From assembly GCA_022360055.1 (NCBI GenBank), contig JAKSDO010000013.1, positions 1-32,960 of the forward strand: a stretch of 32,960 nt of DNA, given 5' to 3'. Position 1 is the first letter of the stretch. The number at the start of each line of letters is the position of its first letter. Shown in pieces: positions 7,372-15,212 of the stretch. The stretch is from Cytophagales bacterium. Lineage in GTDB: Bacteria > Bacteroidota > Bacteroidia > Cytophagales > Cyclobacteriaceae. A program made the position numbers and the translations under genes. Under the pieces are notes generated by a model. It made no database searches. It saw only the letters and a program-made list of their open reading frames with translations, and was not told where the DNA came from.

Positions 7372-7391
7372 ATATAAACATATGTTCATAT
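7372..7391. promoter_or_regulatory. candidate autoregulatory palindrome upstream of arsR-type gene
   Basis: ATATAAACATATGTTCATAT is a near-perfect 20-base palindrome (one mismatch per half) centred at 7381/7382. It lies 36-55 bases before the preferred start codon. On the minus strand it directly follows TACTTTTA, which is close to the -7 element TAnnTTTG, so a bound repressor would block transcription. This is inferred from position and symmetry. Confidence 0.35.
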
Positions 7392-7641
7392 ATAAAAGTA
7401 TTATTTTACTTTTTTTCAGAAAAATAAAAACAGAACAAACTGATTATATGATCTTTACATGATATTTTTTTCTTCAAAAAAATTACGATTATCGGACATC
7501 TCATCCGCTGGACGCCTATATTTGAAGCGTTCGCATCGCCAAAATGCTTAAAATTAAATTAGTCTTAACAAAAAAATATTCTACTTGTAACACTTTTTAT
7601 ATTTCAAAGGTTAATATTACCGCTTTTAAACTAGTACATAC
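7382..7641. other. AT-rich divergent intergenic region
   Basis: No gene is visible. It separates the arsR-type gene from the plus-strand small gene. A TATATTTG at 7517-7524 matches the Bacteroidota -7 element on the plus strand but lacks a well-placed TTG upstream, so it is only a weak promoter candidate for the small gene at 7642. Confidence 0.35.
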
Positions 7642-7860
7642 ATGTCCGGTACAAGCAAAAAGATTATGTCTATTGATAACATGAGAGTGGGTAAGAATTA
7701 CTTCATCAAAAATCATGGTGAAACGACAAGTTTTTCGGTTCTGGCGACCAGTGGTGTAAACGATTTTAAGATCAAGGATTTGCTTTCCCTGGAAATCTAT
7801 CAATTCGGCCGTCTCATTGAATTTGGGATTGGTGAGGATTTTGAACTTTACGAAATTTGA
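7642..7860 (+). CDS. small conserved-type protein of unknown function
   Basis: The 72-residue product has no signal peptide, membrane segment or Cys. It reads as a small globular protein with the pattern MRVGKNYFIKNHGETTSFSV, then LKxKDLLSLE-like and a closing FGIGEDFELYEI. The general shape, a short beta-rich protein beginning with an M-x-x-GK-x-Y motif and ending in DFEL-x-EI, is one I associate with Bacteroidota hypothetical proteins. I cannot name a function. An internal ATG (7669) would give a 63-residue product that starts at the more conserved-looking part. It is followed after 129 bases by another small gene on the same strand. Confidence 0.7.
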   Translation: MSGTSKKIMSIDNMRVGKNYFIKNHGETTSFSVLATSGVNDFKIKDLLSLEIYQFGRLIEFGIGEDFELYEI

Positions 7861-7989
7861 TCACAAAGAAAAGTATCAGACATTCTATTTGGATTCGTTT
7901 TCGTATCCTACTGGTTCAAATAAAATTAACACCCTACAAGGGTTACATTCATTTTAAAGTTGATATCTAATGTCAGATTAAATTAAAAT

Positions 7990-8346
7990 GTGATGAAGAC
8001 CAAACCTAGAGTTCTTAAAGATTATGAGAAGCTGGATGATTCGATACTGGCTCAGATCAAGGTTTCTTATCCATATGGATTTTCCGGATACCTGATTACG
8101 TATGTCGATAGGGATGGAAAAACCAGAACCGCCTTGCCCTTTGAAACGGATGATAAATTTTATCTTGTCCGTATGACGGAGTCCGAAGCCCTTCAGATCA
8201 TTGAAGAGGATGAGGATTTTATCGAGGACGGCATGATAAAAAATGAGCTGGAAGAAGAATTCGAACAGGGCCCTACCGATGTCGATGTTAGCAAAGAAAG
8301 CAAACCGGAGGAAACATTGGATAATAAAGAAGAATTCATCGGTTAA
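7990..8346 (+). CDS. Bacteroidota-type acidic-tailed small protein, function unknown
   Basis: The 118-residue product has a structured N-terminal part of about 75 residues (KPRVLKDYEKLDDSILAQIK, then YPYGFSGYLITY, LPFETDDKFYLVRMTESEA) and a strongly acidic, probably disordered tail rich in Glu and Asp. I associate this LPFET-D-K-Y/F-YLVRMT pattern with a conserved but uncharacterised protein of the phylum, sometimes mislabelled as a DNA primase; that memory is not a search result. There is no catalytic motif. The start is ATG-ATG at 7990/7993. The downstream gene is convergent. Confidence 0.78.
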   Translation: MMKTKPRVLKDYEKLDDSILAQIKVSYPYGFSGYLITYVDRDGKTRTALPFETDDKFYLVRMTESEALQIIEEDEDFIEDGMIKNELEEEFEQGPTDVDVSKESKPEETLDNKEEFIG

Positions 8347-8553
8347 CTCTTAAGTCTGCAGAACGATCATCCAACTTGTGTAAAAATCAAAATTCCTTTG
8401 CAGGTAAAGGTTCCCAATATCCTCGATCTTGTTATCTATTCATATATTCATTGCCCAAATCAATTCATAGATTCTTCATGTCGAACCAATCCAAACTTAC
8501 GGAAACATCCATTCTCTAGGGCATCGTTCCGGCAAGATTACTTGTACGACAAG

Positions 8554-8576
8554 ATCCGGGTCAACAAAACCCGGAT
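8554..8576. terminator. terminator-like hairpin between convergent genes
   Basis: ATCCGGGT (8554-8561) pairs perfectly with ACCCGGAT (8569-8576) across a 7-base A-rich loop. It lies 24 bases beyond the response regulator stop. Neither strand shows a strong T-run directly after the stem, so efficiency is doubtful. The rest of 8347-8599 shows nothing I can assign. Confidence 0.35.
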
Positions 8577-8599
8577 ATTCCGGACTGTTCTCCCGGTTT

Positions 8600-9247
8600 T
8601 TAAAGCTGTACGAGCCCATTTTTAATTGCAAAAAGCACCAATCCGATGGAATTCTTTGAATCGGTTTTAGCGATAAGGTTCTCCCGGTGTTTATCCACCG
8701 TCTTTTCACTTATAAATAGTTTTTCCGCAATTTCATGCCTGTTAAACCCCTGACATAATAGCTTAAGCACTTCCTCTTCTCGTTTTGTGATCTCAGACAT
8801 GCTTATATGTCCGTTATTACCGTTGGGATGGAAAACTCTTTTTGAAAGCTTCGACAGGATTCTCGGAGAAAAATAATTCACCCCGGCAATTGTTTTATCA
8901 ATTGCCTGCGAAATTTCTTCGTAACCAGCGTCTTTTAAAATATATCCATCTACACCAGCCTGAAGCATCTTATCAATGTATTCCAGGTTTTCATATGATG
9001 AAATAGCTACAATTTTAGCTGCTGGTTTTAATTTTTTGATCTCTCTCGTCGCTTCAATTCCATCCTTTATCGGCATATTGACATCCATGAATACAAGATG
9101 TATTGGCCGCTCTTTTAATAGCTCTACGATTTCGACTCCATTGTTACAGGCAAATGCCTCCTTTACAATTTCCAAACTATCTAAAAATGTCTTAAAGCCA
9201 TCTCTATAAATCGGATGATCATCAGCAATTGCAATATTTAATTTCAT
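8600..9247 (-). CDS. NarL/LuxR-family response regulator
   Basis: This 215-residue two-domain regulator has a receiver domain (residues 1-120) with acidic pocket ADDH, phospho-acceptor Asp55 in MDVNMP, the switch Ser in AISSYE and Lys in ILKDAG. A LuxR-type helix-turn-helix follows (about 148-210), with ITKREEEVLKLLCQGFNRHEIAEKLFISEKTVDKHRENL. It is a cytoplasmic transcription factor activated by phosphorylation. The expected cognate kinase is of HisKA_3 type, and the gene directly upstream (9281-9778) is a broken remnant of exactly that type. The regulator may therefore be orphaned, or served by the divergent TPR kinase or a distant one. Confidence 0.93.
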   Translation of the reverse strand: MKLNIAIADDHPIYRDGFKTFLDSLEIVKEAFACNNGVEIVELLKERPIHLVFMDVNMPIKDGIEATREIKKLKPAAKIVAISSYENLEYIDKMLQAGVDGYILKDAGYEEISQAIDKTIAGVNYFSPRILSKLSKRVFHPNGNNGHISMSEITKREEEVLKLLCQGFNRHEIAEKLFISEKTVDKHRENLIAKTDSKNSIGLVLFAIKNGLVQL

Positions 9248-9280
9248 CTATAAATCTTTAATTATTAATAAAAATCATGC

Positions 9281-9778
9281 TCATTCCACATGTACAAAAA
9301 TTCTCTTATTGTTCCCGGCCGCAATTATCATTAATTCTGTCTTGGAGTCGTACCGATACATATGTTTTTCGGCCCCATATCTGCAATTGATGCACCAAAG
9401 CTTTTTCAAGGTCGGAGCCTCGAATATCAGCACTACATCCGACGATTGTTTTCCTGTTTTCAGCATATGGTTGAACGCTCAGCTCATTTGCTCCGCATGT
9501 CTAGAAGTATTGTCTAACAATTCCGTAATTATCTTAAAAATAACAAGCTCGATATCTTTATCAAGCGCCGCAGTGAAATTTGATGAATCCAAACAAACAG
9601 ATAAGTTATCAGCATGCTCCGGGTTTTCCCACAAAGCAGAATTCAAATCCGTATTCCGAATAAATTCATTCGGAAAGAGCCTTTCATCATTACCACTGAT
9701 GCAATAGGCATGCCTGCCTGACAATTCCGTCTTTTTCAGTTGTTCCGGGTTATTCTCCTTCAAAGCAGTAGAATTCAT
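9281..9778 (-). pseudogene. degenerate histidine kinase fragment with in-frame TGA
   Basis: Two pieces lie in one frame: codons from ATG at 9778 to a TGA at 9479-9481, and a continuation to 9281. The first piece holds LDKDIELVIFKIITELLDNTSRHAE, split here as the pre-N-box LDKDIELVIFKI and the N-box region ELLDNTSRHAE typical of NarX/DesK-like kinases. No phospho-accepting His domain lies upstream. After the TGA the frame (61 codons after the next ATG) shows no DxGxG ATP-binding loop. It sits 33 bases upstream of the LuxR-type regulator, where the partner kinase gene would be expected. I read it as a decayed kinase; a short non-kinase gene plus a second small gene is the alternative. Confidence 0.6.
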
Positions 9779-10162
9779 TTTGCCTAATTATGTACTTTTA
9801 ATGCTGTAGAGTTACAGGTTTTATTTGGAATAAATCTTCAATTTGTAAAAATGGAATTGATAGCTCTCCGTATTTTTAAAAATAAACAAAATAAGAATTT
9901 CATTATTTTTATAACATTTGAATCCTAACAGAATAGGTATTTTACTTATAAACCATAAGCATTTTGCTTACAATAAAATTACTATCTCTTTTTAATAGCT
10001 TACTCATAAAATTAATATGGCTCCACTTATTAGAGGTTATTAAATTAGAATTTTACTAATAAATTTTCCAATTATTATGACTTAGTTTGCTTCATAATCT
10101 AACACATCTGCACATTGTGGTTTTAAATTGATCGGGGGATCATAAAATAAAACTCACACTGG
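9779..10162. other. AT-rich divergent control region
   Basis: This 384-base region has no convincing ORF and strong A+T bias. It contains a small hairpin TAAGCA-TTT-TGCTTA at 9956-9970 and a TGATC-GGGGG-GATCA dyad just before the TPR kinase gene. It presumably holds promoters for the genes on both sides, but I cannot place a full TTG/TAnnTTTG pair with confidence. Confidence 0.4.
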
Positions 10163-11908
10163 ATGAACACAGAGACTAATGAAAAAAAAAGAATCGTCGA
10201 ATTGATCGATGAGGCATTTCGAATAAGATCCTTCGATGTTCAGTCAAGCATCAAGACGACCAAGGAAGCATTAAATCTTAGCAAGAAGATAAAGGCAAAC
10301 CACCTTGTAGCGGACTGTCAATGCAGGCTTGGTTACTATCATATGATCATTACCGAATACGACAAGGCCAAAAGATTTACGAATAAAGCCTTAAAGTATT
10401 ATCAAAATTCCGAAAACTTTGAAGGGATTGCCAAGTCAAAACTTACGCTTGCCAGTATCTTGTACAAAACTGACAAATTCCATGACGGTTTTTTACTGCT
10501 ATTGGAATGCAATAGACTTTTTAGACAAAACTCGGACCAGGAATACGAAGCTATTTCTTTAAAAGCGTTGGGAACAATATTTGAGTTTTTTGGAGATACC
10601 AAAAACGCCATAGCCTACTATAAAAAATCAATATCCGTAAGCAAATCCATAAAAAGGCCTGAGCTGCGATCCAATGCGCTCAATCCTTTATCCGGCATTT
10701 ACCTGAACCAGGGGAAAATTGAAAAAGCGACAAAAATCATAAATGAAAGCATACTCCTGAAGAAAAAAAGTAACGATATCCGAGGGCTTGGATTTGCTTT
10801 ATACGGAAAAGGAAAAATTGATATAAGAACTAAAAATTACGATCAGGCACAAAATCACCTCATGAAAGCCTTGGAAATAAACAAAACGTATTGTGACCGG
10901 GTGGGTGAAAGCATGTGTTATAATAAACTTGGAGAGCTATTCATTAAAAAATCCGAATTCAAAAAAGCCAGGCAATACTTGTTGAATAGTGTAGGTATTT
11001 CGGAAAAATACAACATCAGATTATCCAAATTCAAGGCCTACAGATCGCTTTATGAGATCGAAAAACAAGAAAATCAATTTGAACACGCCCTGAAATACCT
11101 GGAAAAATATAGTTTTTCGAGGGACCCCCTCCTTAAAACCCGAACTGTGGATCTGGTGAATAGTTACAAGAATGTAGCCTCCCTGGAAAAAATGGAGAAA
11201 GAGGTAATGATTAAGCAGCAGAAATTTGAAATTATAAAAGAAAAAAACGAAGAGTTGGATTCTTTCTTTTACATGGTTTCTCACGACCTTAAAGGGCCGC
11301 TTAATTCTCTCATCGGCTTAAATAATATCTTCCCAAAAGATGTAACGGATGCCGTAGGATTGAGATATCTCAAAAAATATAAAGAACAAATAGAAAAAAT
11401 AAATAAAATCGTAAGCGAACTGATCAATCTGACGATCGTCTCCAAGAACAAAAGTGATAAAAATCTTATTCAGTTCGAACGTATCATTGAGGATTGCAAA
11501 ACTTCTTTCAGGCATCTTGAAAATTACTGCAAAATAACCTTTCGCACTTCGATCGACAAGAACTTAGCTTTTTTCTCAGAGTGGGCGATGGTCAATACCA
11601 TTATTTCGAACTTGCTTGAAAACAGTATAAAATATGTTGACTGTAAAAAGCCTGAGCCTGAGATCTCAATCTCGATCAAAGAAGAGAACGGCAAAATACT
11701 CATAAAAGTCAAGGACAATGGCATTGGTATCGAAGAAAAATACATCAAAAGAGTTTTTGACATGTTTTACCGGGCAAATGATGAAGTGGAAGGTACGGGT
11801 TTGGGGCTCTATATTCTAAGAAAAGCCGTGCATCGACTAAACGGTAAAATCCACCTTAAGAGCAAAATCAATTTGGGTACTGAAGTGACGATTACGCTTC
11901 CCAATTGA
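10163..11908 (+). CDS. cytoplasmic TPR sensor histidine kinase
   Basis: The 581-residue product has no membrane segment. Residues about 15-330 are tandem tetratricopeptide repeats (recognisable as repeated A-x-x-Y/L-x-x-A-L cores such as YDQAQNHLMKALEINK). A coiled-coil linker (about 335-365) follows. The dimerisation domain carries His374 in MVSHDLKGPLNSL. The catalytic domain shows N-box NLLENSIKYV, G1 DNGIGI, F-box FDMFYRA and G2 GTGLGLY. TPR repeats usually sense a protein or peptide partner. There is no fused receiver and no adjacent OmpR-type regulator. It is transcribed away from the LuxR-type regulator, so pairing with it is possible but not shown. Confidence 0.93.
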   Translation: MNTETNEKKRIVELIDEAFRIRSFDVQSSIKTTKEALNLSKKIKANHLVADCQCRLGYYHMIITEYDKAKRFTNKALKYYQNSENFEGIAKSKLTLASILYKTDKFHDGFLLLLECNRLFRQNSDQEYEAISLKALGTIFEFFGDTKNAIAYYKKSISVSKSIKRPELRSNALNPLSGIYLNQGKIEKATKIINESILLKKKSNDIRGLGFALYGKGKIDIRTKNYDQAQNHLMKALEINKTYCDRVGESMCYNKLGELFIKKSEFKKARQYLLNSVGISEKYNIRLSKFKAYRSLYEIEKQENQFEHALKYLEKYSFSRDPLLKTRTVDLVNSYKNVASLEKMEKEVMIKQQKFEIIKEKNEELDSFFYMVSHDLKGPLNSLIGLNNIFPKDVTDAVGLRYLKKYKEQIEKINKIVSELINLTIVSKNKSDKNLIQFERIIEDCKTSFRHLENYCKITFRTSIDKNLAFFSEWAMVNTIISNLLENSIKYVDCKKPEPEISISIKEENGKILIKVKDNGIGIEEKYIKRVFDMFYRANDEVEGTGLGLYILRKAVHRLNGKIHLKSKINLGTEVTITLPN

Positions 11909-11959
11909 CTGTATAAAAGATCGTGCAATACGGAGATCCTGTCCGACTTTGTACAACCT

Positions 11960-13657
11960 TCAATACCCTGCGGCCATACCGTCCTTCCTGGATTCTGAAG
12001 CTCCGTAATACACTTTATTTGCATCATCCCGCATGATCCCCTGATATCCGCCGTAAGGCCCCACACTATACACAACATTATGTCCTTTTTCTCTCAATGC
12101 TCTTATGACTTCATAATCAAACCCGGATTCAAGCTGAACAATTCCCCCATTCGTCATTTCGGATCCCGTAGGTTGTGACGAACCTTTGTGGTTTATTCTC
12201 GGAGCGTCTCCCGCCTCTTGTATATTCATCCCGAAATCAATTATGTTTACCAATACCTGTACCTGGCCCTGGGGTTGCATGGCTCCCCCCATTACTCCGA
12301 AGCTAAAGAACGGTTTCCCATCTTTTGTAACAAAACCGGGGATAATGGTATGAAAGGGGCGCTTGCCGGGCTCATACACATTCATATGATTTTTATCCAA
12401 AGCAAATAAACTCCCTCTATCTTGTAAAACAAATCCGAGTCCCGGGGGTGTCATCCCGGAACCAATACCCAGAAAATTGCTTTGGATTAATGAAACCATA
12501 TTTCCCTCTTTATCGGCCACAGTGAGGTATATGGTATCTCCGTGTCCCAATTTCCCGGCCGGATAACTTCGGGCAGCCTTCTTTGGATCTATAAGCTTTC
12601 TTCTTTCGTTCGCATAATCTTTGGAAATGAGTACATCGACCGGAATTTTATTAAAGTTCATATCGGAGTAGTATTTGGCCCGGTCTTCGTATGCAAGTTT
12701 TTTTGCCTCAATAAATGTGTGCATATATGCTTCACTTCCAAATCCCATGGATTCAATATCATACGCTTCGAGCAGATTGAGTATTTGTAAAACGGCTATA
12801 CCCTGCCCGTTGGGCGGAAGCTCCCAAACATCATATCCACGATAATTTGTCGATACAGGCTCCACCCATTCGGAGGTGTGCGATGCCAGATCTTCGTAGC
12901 TTAAAAACCCATCCTGTTCCTTCATATATCCGGCAATGGTTTTGGCAATACTTCCTTTATAGAAGGCATCCCTCCCCTCTGCTGCAATTTTCTCAAGCGT
13001 ATTGGCCAAAAACGGATTTTTGAAGATCTCTCCTTTTTTAGGTGTTTCTCCTTCCGGCATAAATACTTCCTTGAATCCCGGATACTTCACATACCTTGGA
13101 GCACTTCCTTCCAAATAATAGGCGATCAGTTCGGTTACAGGAAAGCCATTTCTCCCATAATCGATCGCGGGTCGAAGAATTTCCCTCATCGACAATTTGC
13201 CAAACTTCCCGTGCAACTCAAACCAACCGTCTACACACCCGGGAACCGAAACAGACAACGGTCCGTAGTAGGGGATCGATTTGTATCCGTTTTTTATAAA
13301 GTATTCCAAAGTCAGTGATTTTGGAGATTTTCCGCTGCCATTCAATCCGTAGAGTTTTTGAGTTTCGGCATCCCATATTATGGCATATATATCACCGCCA
13401 ACGCCACAGCTCACTGGCTCCATAAGTCCAAGGCAGGCATTTGACGCAATTGCCGCATCAACCGCCGATCCGCCTTTTTTCAGAATATCTATTGCAACCT
13501 GAGTGGCTAAAGGGTGGCTGGTGGCGGCCATACCAGACTGAGCAATAACTTCCGACCGGGTCGCAAAATTCTTACCGGTGATCCTGTCTTGTGCAATTAC
13601 ATTTATACCGAATAGTAAAAACAAAAAAAAGATGATTGTCCTCTTCATGACTTGCAT
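11960..13657 (-). CDS. ggt: gamma-glutamyltransferase precursor
   Basis: This 565-residue secreted N-terminal nucleophile hydrolase cleaves the gamma-glutamyl bond of glutathione and its conjugates. A signal peptide occupies residues 1-22 (TIIFFLFLLFGINVIAQ). The second in-frame ATG (codon 4, MKRTII) is an equally good start. The autoprocessing and catalytic Thr is Thr375 in GHGDTIYLTVADKEGNMVS, splitting the chain into large and small subunits. Downstream substrate-binding features include the RGSLFALD, KRPFHTIIPG and FGVMGG segments. Upstream, ATSHPLATQVAIDILKKGGS and GVGGD are typical of the large subunit. The length is normal. It is convergent with the TPR kinase and divergent from the FAD oxidoreductase. 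It may recover Cys/Glu from extracellular thiols, which would fit the sulfur theme, but nothing links it directly. Confidence 0.95.
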   Translation of the reverse strand: MQVMKRTIIFFLFLLFGINVIAQDRITGKNFATRSEVIAQSGMAATSHPLATQVAIDILKKGGSAVDAAIASNACLGLMEPVSCGVGGDIYAIIWDAETQKLYGLNGSGKSPKSLTLEYFIKNGYKSIPYYGPLSVSVPGCVDGWFELHGKFGKLSMREILRPAIDYGRNGFPVTELIAYYLEGSAPRYVKYPGFKEVFMPEGETPKKGEIFKNPFLANTLEKIAAEGRDAFYKGSIAKTIAGYMKEQDGFLSYEDLASHTSEWVEPVSTNYRGYDVWELPPNGQGIAVLQILNLLEAYDIESMGFGSEAYMHTFIEAKKLAYEDRAKYYSDMNFNKIPVDVLISKDYANERRKLIDPKKAARSYPAGKLGHGDTIYLTVADKEGNMVSLIQSNFLGIGSGMTPPGLGFVLQDRGSLFALDKNHMNVYEPGKRPFHTIIPGFVTKDGKPFFSFGVMGGAMQPQGQVQVLVNIIDFGMNIQEAGDAPRINHKGSSQPTGSEMTNGGIVQLESGFDYEVIRALREKGHNVVYSVGPYGGYQGIMRDDANKVYYGASESRKDGMAAGY

Positions 13658-13790
13658 TGATTATTTGAATTGGATAATTGCATTTGTATAAAACCAACAT
13701 GCGTTTAAATATAAAGTTCATTTAGCCGAAGAGAAAATTACTCATGGATTTTATCGCAATATTTACCTGTATTCATAATTTGCCTATACC

Positions 13791-13820
13791 ATGAAACCGG
13801 TAGGACCGGAGCAATTTTAG
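13791..13820 (+). CDS. possible 9-residue leader peptide in repeat copy A (TAG-truncated)
   Basis: The repeat ATG starts MKPVGPEQF and stops at TAG (13818-13820). In the other three copies the codon at this place is TAT, CAG or TGG, and the frame runs on to a stop just before the host gene. Beyond the TAG the same frame continues to the TAA at 13866-13868 with related residues (HDCIAL). Either this copy is a broken small gene, or the frame is not what selection preserves. Confidence 0.3.
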   Translation: MKPVGPEQF

Positions 13821-13880
13821 GACGCACTAGAGCATGATTGTATTGCTCTGGGCGTCAGCAGACTATAAAAATATAAACAG
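13791..13880 (+). repeat. start-codon-linked repeat, copy A (90 nt)
   Basis: It begins ATGAAACCGG and ends AAAAATATAAACAG directly before the oxidoreductase start codon. By hand count it differs from the copy at 32859-32948 at about 13 of 90 positions. Hairpin 1 is CCGGT-AGG-ACCGG (13797-13809). Hairpin 2 has outer arms GACGC/GCGTC and inner arms AGAGCA/TGCTCT. The outer arms are GACAC/GTGTC in other copies, a compensatory G-C to A-T change. A GAGCAAT near the first hairpin can alternatively pair with ATTGCTC in the second, an interleaved (pseudoknot-like or switch-like) option. Confidence 0.85.
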
Positions 13881-15212
13881 ATGAAGAAAATTGTCATCAT
13901 AGGAAACGGGATATCCGGAATTACAGCAGCCAGACATATACGAAAACTGAGTGCGGATCAAATTACTGTTATTTCATCGGAGACAGATCACTTCTTTTCC
14001 AGAACTGCCCTTATGTACATTTACATGGGGCATTTGAAATATGAACACACCAAGCCCTACGAGGATTGGTTCTGGAAGAAAAACAAAATCGACCTTGTCC
14101 GCGGTTTTGTGATAAATATAGATATTGATAAAAAAGTTCTCAGACTCAAAAAAGGCCGGGAAATAGGATATGATGTGCTCATTCTGGCAACCGGATCGAA
14201 ATCCAATAAATTTGGCTGGCCGGGTCAGGATCTGCCCGGTGTGCAAGGGCTGTACGCTTACCAGGATCTGGAAACAATGGAAGTTCATACCAGGAAGATC
14301 GACAGAGCGGTAATTGTAGGCGGAGGGTTGATTGGAATAGAAATGGCCGAAATGCTTTTATCAAGAAAGATTCCTGTGACTTTTTTAGTTCGGGAAACAA
14401 GTTTCTGGAATGTCGTTCTTCCGCCTGAAGAATCCGAAATGATCAATCGCCATATTCTGGAGCATCATGTCGACCTGAGGTTGGAAACCGAGTTGAAAGA
14501 AATCCTTTCCGATGAAAATGGAAGAGCAAGCGCTGCGGTTACCAATCATGGGGAAGAAATCTCCTGTCAGTTTGTCGGATTAACTGCCGGAGTAAATCCG
14601 AATATCGAATTCTTGAAAGCTTCAAAAATCCGCACCGATCGCGGTATTATCGTAAATAAATATTTTGAGACCAATATACAGGATGTCTACGCCATAGGAG
14701 ACTGTGCGCAGTTTGAAGTGCCTTTGCCCGGAAGAAGGCCGATAGAACAGGTCTGGTATACGGGCCGCATGCATGGAGAAACAGTCGCAAGAACCATTTG
14801 TGGGAAAAGAACGGCTTACCAGCCGGGGCCGTGGTTTAACTCCGCCAAGTTTTTCGATATCGAATACCAGGTTTATGGCGATATTAAAGGTAAAATTCCG
14901 GAAAATGAAGCGCATATCTACTGGGAACATCCGAATGGCAGGCAAGCCATACGAATTGCTTATGACCGGTCTACAACAAAGCTGCTTGGAATCAATCTGA
15001 TGGGGATCCGGTACAGACACGAAGTTTGCGATCGGTGGCTGAAAGCAGGCGCGAAACTATACGAAGTTATTTCAAACCTGAAGCATGCCAATTTCGATCC
15101 GGAATTTTATAAAGAATATGAAGACGAAATACTGGAAATTTATAATTCCAGATTCCCGGACCGCACCGTAAGGTCAACTTCCGGAAGAGGGCTCCTGGCT
15201 GTTTTTAATTAA
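13881..15212 (+). CDS. FAD/NAD(P)-dependent pyridine nucleotide-disulfide-type oxidoreductase
   Basis: The 443-residue flavoprotein shows an N-terminal FAD-binding dinucleotide fold (VIIGNGISGITAARHI), the ATG motif LILATGSKSN, a central NAD(P)H fold (AVIVGGGLIGIEMAEML) and the C-terminal FAD motif VYAIGDCAQF. No redox-active CxxC or CxxxxC pair is present, so it is not a disulfide reductase. It resembles rubredoxin/ferredoxin reductases and the FAD part of NirB-like nitrite reductases, and would pass electrons from NAD(P)H to a small iron-sulfur or rubredoxin-type partner. The next gene, 349 bases on, is a membrane 4Fe-4S protein and a plausible partner. Its start codon lies directly at the end of repeat copy A. 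Confidence 0.88.
   Translation: MKKIVIIGNGISGITAARHIRKLSADQITVISSETDHFFSRTALMYIYMGHLKYEHTKPYEDWFWKKNKIDLVRGFVINIDIDKKVLRLKKGREIGYDVLILATGSKSNKFGWPGQDLPGVQGLYAYQDLETMEVHTRKIDRAVIVGGGLIGIEMAEMLLSRKIPVTFLVRETSFWNVVLPPEESEMINRHILEHHVDLRLETELKEILSDENGRASAAVTNHGEEISCQFVGLTAGVNPNIEFLKASKIRTDRGIIVNKYFETNIQDVYAIGDCAQFEVPLPGRRPIEQVWYTGRMHGETVARTICGKRTAYQPGPWFNSAKFFDIEYQVYGDIKGKIPENEAHIYWEHPNGRQAIRIAYDRSTTKLLGINLMGIRYRHEVCDRWLKAGAKLYEVISNLKHANFDPEFYKEYEDEILEIYNSRFPDRTVRSTSGRGLLAVFN

Noticed and set aside
8398-8625. 75-codon plus-strand ORF between the acidic-tail protein and the response regulator
   Set aside because: It has a non-ATG start, an irregular composition and overlaps the real end of the response regulator gene; it looks like chance.
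13791-13880. The repeat as a rho-independent terminator of an upstream gene
   Set aside because: Neither hairpin is followed by a T-run in the gene direction, the upstream gene ggt runs the other way, and copies sit at start codons instead of gene ends.
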